Below are positions 54,179 through 62,434 of a stretch of 64,000 nucleotides of DNA, piece by piece. The position numbers and the translations under genes were made by a program. Positions within the stretch are counted from its first letter, which is position 1, and each line of letters begins with the position of its first letter. Origin of the DNA: Phenylobacterium soli (GTDB taxonomy: Bacteria > Pseudomonadota > Alphaproteobacteria > Caulobacterales > Caulobacteraceae); NCBI RefSeq assembly GCF_003254475.1, contig NZ_QFYQ01000001.1:124001-188000 (forward strand), read 5' to 3'. The notes beneath the pieces were generated by a model, which was not told the DNA's origin, searched no databases, and worked only from the letters and a program-made list of their open reading frames with translations.

Positions 54179-55012
54179 ATGCCGCCTCTGGTGATCGGGC
54201 TCGTGCTCGCCTCGGCGGTGCTGCACGCCTCCTGGAACGCCATGCTGCGCAGCACGCCGGACCGGCTGTGGTCGATGGCCGTGATGTGCGCCTTCTGCGC
54301 CGTCTTCGCCCTGCCCGTCGGCCTCGCCTTCGGATTGCCGGCGGGACCGAGCTGGCCCTTTCTCCTCTCCTCGGCGAGCCTGCAGATCGGCTACGCCCTG
54401 GTGCTGGTGCGATCGTACCGCACAGGCCAGCTCGCCCACGTCTATCCGATCGCCCGCGGCTCGGCGCCCCTGCTCGTCACCCTGGGCGCGGCGGTGGTCG
54501 CCGGCGAGCACCTGGCGCCGCTGAGCCTGTTGGGGGTGTTGCTCGTCTCCACCGGCATCGTCGCCATCGCCTTCGGCCATGGACGGCCGGACCTCGGCTC
54601 GACCCTGGCGGCCCTGGCCACCGGCGCCTTCATCGCCGCCTACATGGTGGTCGACGGCCTCGGCGTGCGCCGGTCGGGCAACGCCATCGGCTATGCCGCC
54701 TGGCAGGCGGTGGTCGAAGGGGCGCCCATGCCGATCGTCTACACCCTGATCCGCCGCGCCCCGCCGGCCATCCGCCTGGACCGCGGGCTCGCCACCGCGG
54801 CGGGCGGCGCCCTGGTCTCGGTGACCGCCTACGGCGTGGTGATCTGGGCGATGAGCCTTGGGCCGATGGGCAAGGTCTCCGCCCTGCGCGAGACCTCGAT
54901 CCTGTTCGCGGCGGTGATCGGGGTGGCCGTCCTGAAGGAGCGGGTGACCGCACGGCGCCTGGCCGGCGCGGCGATGATCGCCGGCGGGGCGATCGCCCTC
55001 GGCTTCGGCTAG
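54179..55012 (+). CDS. EamA (DMT superfamily) transporter
   Basis: A 277-aa membrane protein with about ten helices in two homologous halves (LVIGLVLASAVLHASWNAML at the start of the first, ALATGAFIAAYMVVDGLG at the start of the second, VTAYGVVIWAMSLGPMGKVS and ALRETSILFAAVIGVAVLKE near the end). ALRETS is a hallmark of the EamA/DMT family, whose members move amino acids, nucleosides or metabolites, usually outwards. Substrate unknown. Its stop overlaps the stop of the opposing HAD gene. Confidence 0.88.
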   Translation: MPPLVIGLVLASAVLHASWNAMLRSTPDRLWSMAVMCAFCAVFALPVGLAFGLPAGPSWPFLLSSASLQIGYALVLVRSYRTGQLAHVYPIARGSAPLLVTLGAAVVAGEHLAPLSLLGVLLVSTGIVAIAFGHGRPDLGSTLAALATGAFIAAYMVVDGLGVRRSGNAIGYAAWQAVVEGAPMPIVYTLIRRAPPAIRLDRGLATAAGGALVSVTAYGVVIWAMSLGPMGKVSALRETSILFAAVIGVAVLKERVTARRLAGAAMIAGGAIALGFG

Positions 55013-55611
55013 AGCAGCTTGCGGGCTTCGAGAGCCGGCCGCAGGGACGCCGGGTCGGTGAAGTGGTGGACATCGAAGCCGAGCGCGCTGGCCGCCGCGA
55101 TGTTGTGGGCGCCGTCGTCGACGAACAGGAAATCCTGCGGCGCGTAGCCGAAGCGTTCGCAGGCCAGGTGGAAGATCTCCGGCTGCGGCTTGATCAGCCC
55201 CTCGCGGCCGGAAGCCACCACGCCCTGCAGACGGCCGAAGGCCGGGCTCATAGCCAGGGTGGAGTCGAGGGTCTCAGTGCTGATGTTGGAGAGGCCGAAC
55301 TGCGGCACGCCCGCCGCGTGCAGGGCCTCGATGGCCGCCTCGGTCTCGGGGATGGTCCCGGAGAACATCTCCTCCCAGCGGTGACGCCAGGCCCAGATGG
55401 CGTCGGCGTGGTGAGGGTGCTGGGCGGCGAGGCGCGCGCAATTGTCCGCGAAGGTGACGCCGCGGTCGGTCTCCACGTGCCAGGCCATGGTGCACACTTC
55501 GGCGAGGAAGCGGTCACGCTCGGAGGCGTCGGGAAAAATCTTGGCATAGAGCGTGCGCGGATCCCAGCGCACGATGACGTTGCCGAAGTCCCAGAGCACC
55601 GCCTTGGGCAT
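55009..55611 (-). CDS. HAD-family hydrolase (YihX-like)
   Basis: A 200-aa protein. Motif I is VLWDFGNVIVRWD, in which the nucleophile Asp is present and the second Asp is replaced by Asn, a common variant of the YihX/HAD-IA group. Motif II is FGLSNIST, the Lys of motif III lies in GLIKPQPEIF and motif IV is FLFVDDGAHNI. YihX acts on glucose-1-phosphate; the substrate here is not known. It is followed upstream by rpmJ after 23 bp on the same strand. Confidence 0.88.
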   Translation of the reverse strand: MPKAVLWDFGNVIVRWDPRTLYAKIFPDASERDRFLAEVCTMAWHVETDRGVTFADNCARLAAQHPHHADAIWAWRHRWEEMFSGTIPETEAAIEALHAAGVPQFGLSNISTETLDSTLAMSPAFGRLQGVVASGREGLIKPQPEIFHLACERFGYAPQDFLFVDDGAHNIAAASALGFDVHHFTDPASLRPALEARKLL

Positions 55612-55634
55612 CTCCGGAACCCTCGCGAGGCTGC

Positions 55635-55760
55635 TTAGCCCTGCTTCGCCTTAAAGCGCGGGTCGGTCTTGTTGATGATGTACACCCGGCCCTTGCGGCG
55701 CACGAGCTTGCAGTCGCGGTGACGCGTCTTGAGCGACTTGAGCGAGCTTCTGACTTTCAT
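55635..55760 (-). CDS. rpmJ: 50S ribosomal protein L36
   Basis: A 41-aa basic protein read from the ATG at 55760: [20 protein letters not shown], then [20 protein letters not shown] and a final Gly. It is the C- form of L36 in which the zinc-binding cysteine set is mostly lost (only one Cys, in RDCKL), as in many alphaproteobacteria with the extended L36. It binds the base of the large ribosomal subunit. It is a single gene apart from the HAD gene downstream. Confidence 0.95.
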   Translation of the reverse strand: MKVRSSLKSLKTRHRDCKLVRRKGRVYIINKTDPRFKAKQG

Positions 55761-55945
55761 GTCCGTGCTTCGTCTGGTTCAGGCTAACGGGCCAGGCTCT
55801 TCCAAGGAATGGCCGGGCTCCAACAGAGCGCGCGCATATACGGGTCGGCGCTTTCGGAGTCAACGGAGAGGTCCGCTTTGAGGCGGAGCCACAATCGCCG
55901 GTTTCCGCATTGAGGCCCGAATCCGCGCTCACTAGATTCGGTGTG

Positions 55946-57370
55946 ATGCTTCGTCGCCTCCTTTCGCCGACCCTGGTGGTCGCCCTGCTCGCGGCCTGCG
56001 CCAGCCAGCCGGCCCGTCCCGTGGCTCCGCCGCCGACCCCGGCGCCGCAGCCGAGCCAACCGCCACCGCCCGCGCCGGTGAGCCCGGTGACCCCGCCGGC
56101 CGCCTCGGGCGACATGGTGTTCGACGCCTGGGCGGCGGATTTCTTCCCGCGCGCCGTGGCGGCGGGCATCTCGCCCGACGTGCTGCAGCGCGAGTTCGCC
56201 GGCCTGCGGCCCGACCCGCGGGTCGGCGGCGCCGACGCCCGCCAGCCGGAGTTCTCCAAGCCGTTCAGCGAATACATCAAGGGCACGGTCACCGACGGCC
56301 GGGCGGCGATGGGCGCCGCCAAGCGCAGCCAGATCGCCCAGTTCGACGCCATCGAGCAGACCTATGGCGTGCCGCGGGAAATCCTGATCGCGGTGTGGGC
56401 CATGGAATCGGGCTTCGGCGCGATTCAGGGCGACTATGACGTGGTCCGCTCCATGGCGACGCTCGCCGCCCAGGGCCGTCGCCGGACCTTCGCCGAGACC
56501 GAGCTGATCGCGGCGCTGAAGATCATCCAATCGGGCGAGGCGACGCGAGCCCAGCTGAAGGGCTCGTGGGCCGGGGCCATGGGCCAGACCCAGTTCATCC
56601 CATCGAGCTATCTGTCGACCGCCGTGGACGCCGACGGCGACGGCAAGCCGGACATCTGGAACTCGCCGGCCGATTCCCTGGCGTCCGCGGCCAACCTGCT
56701 GGCCAAGGGCGGCTGGGTGCGCGGCCAGAGCTGGGCGCGCGAGGTGATCGTGCCGCCTGGCTTCGACTGGAGCCTGTCGGAAGGCCCCAAACTGACGCCC
56801 GCGCAGTGGGCGACGCAGGGCGTGGTGCGCGCCGACGGCCTGCCCTGGACCGAGGCCGACCAGAACGCCCAGGCCCAGCTCGTGGCGCCGACGGGCGCGA
56901 ACGGGCCGGCCTTCCTGCTGTTCCCGAACCACTTCGCGATCCGCAAGTACAACAACAGCCTCGCCTACGCCCTGGCCGTCGGGCTGCTGGCTGACCGGTT
57001 CTCCGGCATGGGGCCGCTGGTGAAGCCCTGGCCACAGGAGACGCCGCTGTCGCTGTCGGAGCGGATGACCGCCCAGCGCGCCCTGGCGGTGCTGGGCTAC
57101 GACGCCGGCGCGCCGGACGGGCTGGTGGGCCTGAAGACCCGCGCGGCCCTGCGCGCCTGGCAGAAGAAGGAAGGCCTGGTGGCCGACGGCTACCTGACGC
57201 CCGCGCTCGTCCAGCAGCTCGGCGCCCAGGCCCAGGCGACGCAGTCGGCCCTGTCGCTGATGGCGCCCTCGCAGCCGGCCGATCCGGGGCTCGGCTCGCC
57301 CCTCAGCCCGCCCCTCAGCCCGCCTCGTCCGACTTCTCAAGACCCGCAATCGTCGACGCCGTCCCGTTGA
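55946..57370 (+). CDS. lytic murein transglycosylase (MltB type) lipoprotein
   Basis: About 474 aa from the ATG at 55946. The lipobox is LLAAC with Cys18, so it sits in the outer membrane. After a Pro-rich linker, the SLT_2 domain contains the catalytic Glu in AVWAMESGFG, and the conserved GSWAGAMGQTQFIPSSYL, then GDGKPDIWNSPADSLASAANLL. A C-terminal PG_binding_1 domain follows (VLGYDAGAPDGLVGLKTRAALRAWQ). It cleaves glycan strands to anhydromuropeptides. Its last 56 bp overlap the end of the convergent MFS gene. Confidence 0.94.
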   Translation: MLRRLLSPTLVVALLAACASQPARPVAPPPTPAPQPSQPPPPAPVSPVTPPAASGDMVFDAWAADFFPRAVAAGISPDVLQREFAGLRPDPRVGGADARQPEFSKPFSEYIKGTVTDGRAAMGAAKRSQIAQFDAIEQTYGVPREILIAVWAMESGFGAIQGDYDVVRSMATLAAQGRRRTFAETELIAALKIIQSGEATRAQLKGSWAGAMGQTQFIPSSYLSTAVDADGDGKPDIWNSPADSLASAANLLAKGGWVRGQSWAREVIVPPGFDWSLSEGPKLTPAQWATQGVVRADGLPWTEADQNAQAQLVAPTGANGPAFLLFPNHFAIRKYNNSLAYALAVGLLADRFSGMGPLVKPWPQETPLSLSERMTAQRALAVLGYDAGAPDGLVGLKTRAALRAWQKKEGLVADGYLTPALVQQLGAQAQATQSALSLMAPSQPADPGLGSPLSPPLSPPRPTSQDPQSSTPSR

Positions 57371-58634
57371 CCGGCCCGGGGTCGCTGCGGCGCAGGGGCC
57401 CGTTGACGAAGGCGTAGATCAGAAGGCCCGCCAGCAGCACCAGGTTCAGGGCGAACGGCGCGGCGTGGTTGAACTCGTAGAGCCGCACGAAGGCCGGGGC
57501 GAGGACGGCGTTGATGCCGTTGACCGCCGCGATGCCGCCGGCGACGCGCGCCTGGTCCTTGGCGTCCACCGCCAGGGAGGAGCCCGCCGTGAAGCCCGGC
57601 CGGGCGAAGCCGAAGCCGAGGCTGGCCACCGCATAGCCGGCCACCACCGTCCAGTAGTCGGTGGAGAGGGCGACCATGAGGTTGCCCACGGCCGCCGCGC
57701 CGGCGCCCCAGCGCAGGAGCTGGCGAGGCGTCATCTCGAACATCCGGATGATGCCCCACTGGGCCAGGAGGCCCGCGACGGCGCCGAAGGCCATGGCGAT
57801 GGCGATCGGCCGCTGGGCGGCGATAGGCGACAGGCCCAGCTTGTCGATGATCAGGAAGCCGAGGGTCTGCTGCTGGCCCGTCTGGCAGCTCGCCACCACG
57901 AAGCCGAACACCAGGAAGGGGATGACCCGCGGGTCGCGCCAGAGCGGCGGGCCCTTCTCGCTATCCAGGGCCAGCTCCTGCGCCTCGGCGAGCGGCTTGA
58001 CCGGGCTTTCCGGCAGCTTGCGCCAGACCACGAACAGCATGGCCGCGGCGATCAGGGAGAAGGTGAACAGCGGACCGGCCAGGCCCAGGACCGGGAAGAT
58101 GAACAGCGGGGCCAGGAACGGGCCGATGACCGTACCGAGGCCGAACGCGCCGGCGAGGCCCGCCATGGAGCTCGTCCGATCCTCGGGCCCGGTGTGGTCG
58201 GCGACATAGGCCTGGGTGGCCGGGTTGGAGGCCGAGCCGAACAGGCCGAACAGCGCCCGCGCCAGGAGGAAGAAGCCGAGGATCACCAGCGGCGCCGCCA
58301 TGTGGCGAAGGCCGGCGCTGACCACCACGCCGCAGAGGGCCATGGAGACCATGAAGCCCGCGAGGCCGAGCATCATCAGCGGCTTGCGACCGTACTTGTC
58401 CGAGGCCTTGGCCCAGAACGGCGACATCACCGCCCAGAGCACCGCCGAGAGCGAGAACACCGCCACGACCAGATAATCGGGGATGCCGATCGAGCGGCCG
58501 ATGGCCGGCAGGACCGAGATCAGCCCCGTATTGCCGAGGGCCGTGGCGATCGAGACGCCGAAGATGATGGCGAGGGCGCGCTTGGGCAGGCCCGCTTGCG
58601 GATATCCGCTGGAGGCGACGGCGGCGTTGGGCAT
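57315..58634 (-). CDS. MFS transporter (TetA/drug-efflux type)
   Basis: About 439 aa from the ATG at 58634, with 12 predicted membrane helices (ALAIIFGVSIATALGNTGLI first). WAKASDKYGRKPLMMLGL is the loop-2-3 signature of the major facilitator family, and GPEDRTSSMAGLAGAFGLGTVIGPFLAP resembles the motif C of drug-proton antiporters. It is probably an efflux pump; the substrate is unknown. No regulator is adjacent. The C-terminal 19 codons overlap the transglycosylase gene on the opposite strand. Confidence 0.9.
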   Translation of the reverse strand: MPNAAVASSGYPQAGLPKRALAIIFGVSIATALGNTGLISVLPAIGRSIGIPDYLVVAVFSLSAVLWAVMSPFWAKASDKYGRKPLMMLGLAGFMVSMALCGVVVSAGLRHMAAPLVILGFFLLARALFGLFGSASNPATQAYVADHTGPEDRTSSMAGLAGAFGLGTVIGPFLAPLFIFPVLGLAGPLFTFSLIAAAMLFVVWRKLPESPVKPLAEAQELALDSEKGPPLWRDPRVIPFLVFGFVVASCQTGQQQTLGFLIIDKLGLSPIAAQRPIAIAMAFGAVAGLLAQWGIIRMFEMTPRQLLRWGAGAAAVGNLMVALSTDYWTVVAGYAVASLGFGFARPGFTAGSSLAVDAKDQARVAGGIAAVNGINAVLAPAFVRLYEFNHAAPFALNLVLLAGLLIYAFVNGPLRRSDPGPVNGTASTIAGLEKSDEAG

Positions 58635-58741
58635 GCCCTGGGGCTTAAGGCGCTCCCGGCGTGCGCGCAACGGCGGTCAGGGCCGCTCACCGGCCATTAA
58701 GCATTAACACCGATCCTTCGGCTCACCTTTCGGGGGAGTCC

Positions 58742-59611
58742 ATGTTCCAGATTATCGGCATCGTGCTGCTGTTCGCCCTGGTGTTCGGCAGCTTCATCAT
58801 CTCCGGTGGCAACATCGGCGTGATCCTGCACGCCGCGCCGCACGAGCTGATGGCCATCCTGGGCGCGGCGGTCGCGAGCTTCCTGATCGGCAACTCGATG
58901 ACCGTCATCAAGGCGACCGGCGGCGGCATGGGCAAGGTCTTCAAGGGCCCGAAGTGGAAGCCGCAGGACTACAAGGACCTGCTGGCCCTGCTCTTCCTGC
59001 TGACCAAGACCATGAAGTCCAAGGGCGTGATCGCCCTGGAAAGTCACATCGAGAACCCGACCGAGAGCACCATCTTCTCGCGGTTCCCGAACATCATGAA
59101 GGACCACTTCGCCATCGACTTCATCTGCGACACCCTGCGGATGATGACCATGAACCTGGAGGATCCCCACCAGGTCGAGGATGCGATGGAGAAGCAGCTC
59201 GAGAAGCACCACCACGAGGCGCAGGCCCCGAGCCACGCCCTGCAGAGCATGGCCGACGCCCTGCCCGCCCTGGGCATCGTCGCCGCCGTGCTGGGCGTCA
59301 TCAAGACCATGGGCGCGATCACCGAGCCGCCGGAGATCCTCGGCGAGATGATCGGCGGCGCCCTCGTCGGCACCTTCCTCGGCGTGTTCATGGCCTATGG
59401 CCTGGTGGCGCCGATGGCCACGCGCATGAAGGAGGTCATCGACGAGGAGGGCTCCTTCTACAAGATCATCCAGTCGGTGCTGGTCGCCCACCTGCACGGC
59501 AACGCCGCCCAGATCTCGGTGGAGATCGGCCGCGGCAGCGTGCCGAGCGATGCGCAGCCCACCTTCCTGGAGCTGGAAGAAGCCCTGTCGAACATGCCCA
59601 ACGAGGCGTGA
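58742..59611 (+). CDS. motA: flagellar motor stator protein MotA
   Basis: A 289-aa membrane protein with GGGGGAG before the ATG. Helices: FQIIGIVLLFALVFGSFII, ELMAILGAAVASFLIG, ADALPALGIVAAVLGVIKTMG (with the conserved proline near the membrane face) and GGALVGTFLGVFMAYGLVAP. The charged cytoplasmic loop lies between helices two and three. MotA with MotB forms the proton-driven stator of the flagellar motor. No motB or other flagellar gene is in the window, as is also the case in Caulobacter where motA and motB are apart. Confidence 0.96.
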   Translation: MFQIIGIVLLFALVFGSFIISGGNIGVILHAAPHELMAILGAAVASFLIGNSMTVIKATGGGMGKVFKGPKWKPQDYKDLLALLFLLTKTMKSKGVIALESHIENPTESTIFSRFPNIMKDHFAIDFICDTLRMMTMNLEDPHQVEDAMEKQLEKHHHEAQAPSHALQSMADALPALGIVAAVLGVIKTMGAITEPPEILGEMIGGALVGTFLGVFMAYGLVAPMATRMKEVIDEEGSFYKIIQSVLVAHLHGNAAQISVEIGRGSVPSDAQPTFLELEEALSNMPNEA

Positions 59612-59699
59612 GCGGGCTGACGCCGGAACAGTTTCGGGATCATAGTCGCACCACCGCGCTGGGGCGCGGACGACGTCACACCTGGGGAGCGCAACGCCC

Positions 59700-59984
59700 A
59701 TGACCTTCCATCGCACGCTGATCGTGGCCGGCGCGGCCGTGGCCGCCCTGTCGGTCGCCGCCTGCAGCAAGACCGACAAGACCGAGGCCTCGGCCAACGC
59801 CGCCAGCGCCGAGGCCGGCAAGGCCGCCGCCTCCGCCGACGCGGCCCAGAGCGCCGCCGCCGCCGCGGCCGCCGCGGCCGAGGACGCCTCCAAGGCCGGC
59901 GCCGAGCCCGCCGCCGCGGGGACCACCAACACCACCACGACCACGACGACCACCGAGACCAAGACGGAAGCCGCGAAGAAGTAG
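59700..59984 (+). CDS. small Ala/Thr-rich lipoprotein
   Basis: A 94-aa protein with the lipobox VAAC (Cys22). The mature part is low complexity: Ala with Lys, Asp and Glu (ASAEAGKAAASADAAQSAAA) and then a run of eight Thr (TNTTTTTTTTET). It has no recognisable domain and probably forms a helical or disordered lipid-anchored rod. A clear terminator follows. Related to Ala-rich lipoproteins of unknown role. Confidence 0.7.
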   Translation: MTFHRTLIVAGAAVAALSVAACSKTDKTEASANAASAEAGKAAASADAAQSAAAAAAAAAEDASKAGAEPAAAGTTNTTTTTTTTETKTEAAKK

Positions 59985-60010
59985 GCGCGGACGCCCGTCG
60001 GGAGTAGGTG

Positions 60011-60039
60011 AAGGGCCGCCCGCGAGGCGGCCCTTCTGC
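60011..60039 (+). terminator. Rho-independent terminator after the small lipoprotein
   Basis: AAGGGCCGCC (60011-60020) pairs with GGCGGCCCTT (60026-60035) around CGCGA, followed by CTGCTTTT. The T-rich tail is on the plus strand. It separates the lipoprotein from mnmC, which begins 10 bp later. Confidence 0.8.
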
Positions 60040-60048
60040 TTTTCGACC

Positions 60049-61854
60049 ATGAGCCAAGAGACCGACCCGACCCGGACGACCAGCCCGCTCGACTGGAGCG
60101 AGGACGGCCAGCCGCGCTCGAGGCTCTATGGCGATGTCTATTTCTCCACCGAGGATGGCCTCGCCGAGACACGGGCGGTGTTCCTGGAGGGCTGCGGCCT
60201 GCCGGGCGCCTGGGCCGGCCGCCGGCGCTTCGTGGTCGGCGAGCTGGGCTTCGGCACAGGCCTGAACATCGCCGCCCTGCTCGACCTGTGGCGGCGCGCC
60301 CGGCCGGCGGGCGGCCAGCTGCACATCTTCTCCATCGAGGCCCATCCGATCGCCGCCGAGGAGGCGGCGCGGGCGCTCGGCCGCTGGCCCGAGATCGCCG
60401 AGGCGGCCGGCCCGCTGGTGGCCAACTGGGCCGGGCGGGCGCGCGGCTTCCACCGGGTGGAGCTGCCCGAGCTCGGCGCCATCCTCGACCTGGCGGTGAT
60501 GGACGTCGGCCAGGCGCTCGCCCGCTGGGACGGCGCCGCCGACGCCTGGTTCCTCGACGGCTTCTCGCCGGCGCTCAACCCGGCGATGTGGAGCGAGGAG
60601 ATCCTCCGGCTGGTGGCGGCGCGCTCGGCGCCGGGGGCGCGGGCCGCCACCTTCACGGTGGCCGGGGCGGTCCGCCGCGGCCTGGCCGGCGCCGGCTTCG
60701 CGGTGGACAAGCGGCCCGGCTTCGGGCGCAAGCGCGAGCGGCTGGAAGCGCGGCTGCCGGGCGAGCCGGCGCCGGCCTCACCGGTCCGCCGCGTCGCCAT
60801 CGTCGGGGCTGGGATCGCCGGGGCGGCCGCCGCGCGGGCCGTCCGGGCCCTGGGCGCCGAGGCGGTGGTGGTCGAGGCCGTGGGGCCGGGGGCGGGCGGC
60901 TCGGGCAACCCGGCGGGCCTGGTGACGCCGAGACTGGACGCCGGCCTCGGCGCGCCGGCCGAGCTCTTCGCCCGCGCCTTCGGGCGCGCCGTGGAGCTGT
61001 TCGAGGCCGCGCCCGGGGCGGTGGTCGCCCGTGGCGTCCTGCAGCTCGTCCAAAGCCCGCGCGACGAAGCCCGCTTCGCCAAGATCGCGGCCTCGGACCT
61101 GTTCGAACCTGGCGCCCTGGCCTTGCTGGACGGGGCCGGCGCCGCCGAACGGCTGGGCGAGGCCGCGCCGGCGGCCCTGGCGCAGGAGACCGCCCTGGCG
61201 GTCGCCCCGGCGCGGATCCTTCAGGCCTGGACCGGGCCGACGATCGGCGGCGAGGTCGCCGCCCTGCGCCCCGCGGGCGAAGGCTGGGCGCTGCTCGACG
61301 CCTCGGGCGCGGAGCTGGCGCGGGCCGACGCGGTGATCCTGGCGGCGGGGCTGGCGACGGCGCGGCTCGCGCCCGGCCTGCCGCTCGCCGCCGTGCGTGG
61401 CCAGGCGAGCTGGGCCGAAGGCGTCGAGGCCCCGGCCGCGGCGGCCTGGGGCGGCTACGTGCTGCCGACGCCGGGCGGCGTGCTGTTCGGCGCCACCCAC
61501 GACCGCGAGGACGAGGGGACGGAGGTGCGCGAGGCCGACCATGCGCGCAATCTTGAGACCCTGGCCGCCGCTCTGCCCGGCCTCGCCACGCGCCTGGCCG
61601 GCCATAGGCTGGACGGCCGCGCCTCGATCCGCGCCACGACGCCGGACCGCCTGCCCGTGGCCGGGCGCGGTCCGGCCGACGGCGTCTTCCTGCTCACCGG
61701 CTTCGGGTCGCGCGGCTTCTCGCTGGCCCCGCTGCTGGCCGAGCACGTGGCGGCCGAGGCGCTCGGCGCGCCCTCGCCGCTCCCCCGCGACCTGGCCGAG
61801 CTGGTCGCCCCCGAACGCTTCGCCCGGCGCGCCGCCCGGCGGGAACGCGCTTAG
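60049..61854 (+). CDS. mnmC: bifunctional tRNA mnm5s2U biosynthesis protein MnmC
   Basis: A 601-aa fusion. Residues 1-235 are the SAM-dependent methyltransferase (MnmC2): GELGFGTGLNIAAL binds SAM and DAWFLDGFSPALNPAMW is conserved. Residues 245-590 are the FAD-dependent demodification enzyme (MnmC1): VAIVGAGIAGAAAARAV binds FAD, followed by GSGNPAGLVTPRLD and the C-terminal GFGSRGFSLAPLLAEHVA. The enzyme turns cmnm5U to nm5U and then mnm5U at tRNA wobble uridines, a substrate for the MnmH pathway encoded at 46.6 kb. Upstream terminator implies its promoter is very near the start. Confidence 0.95.
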   Translation: MSQETDPTRTTSPLDWSEDGQPRSRLYGDVYFSTEDGLAETRAVFLEGCGLPGAWAGRRRFVVGELGFGTGLNIAALLDLWRRARPAGGQLHIFSIEAHPIAAEEAARALGRWPEIAEAAGPLVANWAGRARGFHRVELPELGAILDLAVMDVGQALARWDGAADAWFLDGFSPALNPAMWSEEILRLVAARSAPGARAATFTVAGAVRRGLAGAGFAVDKRPGFGRKRERLEARLPGEPAPASPVRRVAIVGAGIAGAAAARAVRALGAEAVVVEAVGPGAGGSGNPAGLVTPRLDAGLGAPAELFARAFGRAVELFEAAPGAVVARGVLQLVQSPRDEARFAKIAASDLFEPGALALLDGAGAAERLGEAAPAALAQETALAVAPARILQAWTGPTIGGEVAALRPAGEGWALLDASGAELARADAVILAAGLATARLAPGLPLAAVRGQASWAEGVEAPAAAAWGGYVLPTPGGVLFGATHDREDEGTEVREADHARNLETLAAALPGLATRLAGHRLDGRASIRATTPDRLPVAGRGPADGVFLLTGFGSRGFSLAPLLAEHVAAEALGAPSPLPRDLAELVAPERFARRAARRERA

Positions 61855-61916
61855 GGGCGCCGCCGAAGGGGTGTAAAAGAGCGCCAGGGGACATCCTGAG
61901 GTCGAGGACCACCATC

Positions 61917-62348
61917 ATGAGGATGACGCTCACTGGGATGACGCTCACTGGGATGACGCTCACCTTGGCCGCCGCCACCCTGCTGATCAGCGGCGCAGCG
62001 GCCGGCGAGGCGCCTTCCGGCAAGGGCGCGGCCAAGCCGCCGACCGACAGGCGCCAGTGCTTCCTGGCGTCCAACGTGACCAACTTCGCCGCCGCCGACG
62101 ACAAGACCCTCTATGTCCGGGTCGGGGTGAAGGACGTCTATCAGTTCGACATGTTCGGCCACTGCCCGGACATCGACTGGAACCAGCGCCTGGCGCTCGT
62201 CTCGCGGACCTCGTCCTGGATCTGCGACGGAATGGACGCCGACGTGGTGACCCGCACCGCCATCGGCCGTCAGCGGTGTCCGGTGCGCAGCATCCGCAAG
62301 CTGACCCCGGACGAGGTGACGGCCCTGCCCAAGCGCGCCCAGCCCTGA
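61917..62348 (+). CDS. DUF6491-like secreted protein with repeated N-terminus
   Basis: Up to 143 aa; four in-frame ATGs (61917, 61923, 61938, 61953) make the start ambiguous because the N-terminus is three copies of MTLTG-like units. All give a signal peptide (LTLAAATLLISGAAAG). The mature part has four cysteines and reads CFLASNVTNFAAADDKTLYV, VGVKDVYQFDMFGHCPDIDW, WICDGMDADV and CPVRSIRKLTPDEV, which is the DUF6491 pattern. Function unknown. No strong Shine-Dalgarno favours one start. Confidence 0.75.
   Translation: MRMTLTGMTLTGMTLTLAAATLLISGAAAGEAPSGKGAAKPPTDRRQCFLASNVTNFAAADDKTLYVRVGVKDVYQFDMFGHCPDIDWNQRLALVSRTSSWICDGMDADVVTRTAIGRQRCPVRSIRKLTPDEVTALPKRAQP
61923..61964. repeat. 15-bp tandem repeat encoding repeated start codons
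   Basis: The unit ATGACGCTCACTGGG is present twice exactly and a third time for the first 11 bases (ATGACGCTCAC). It is in frame, so the N-terminus contains MTLTG twice and then MTLT. Each unit begins with an ATG. Confidence 0.85.
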
Positions 62349-62370
62349 GGACGCAAGAGACCGAGCCGAC

Positions 62371-62402
62371 AAAAGAAGAGAGGGCGCCGCGAGGACGCCC
62401 TC
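62371..62402 (-). terminator. Rho-independent terminator of the TonB-dependent receptor
   Basis: On the minus strand GAGGGCG and CGCCCTC form a 7-bp stem around a 9-nt loop, followed by TCTTCTTTTG. It lies 33 bp after the stop of the receptor gene. Confidence 0.65.
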
Positions 62403-62434
62403 CGAAGTGACGCAATCGTGCGCCGGGGTCTTGC

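Noticed and set aside
58696-58710. TTAA-GCA-TTAAC before motA as a CtrA site
   Set aside because: CtrA sites need seven bases between half-sites; here there are three.
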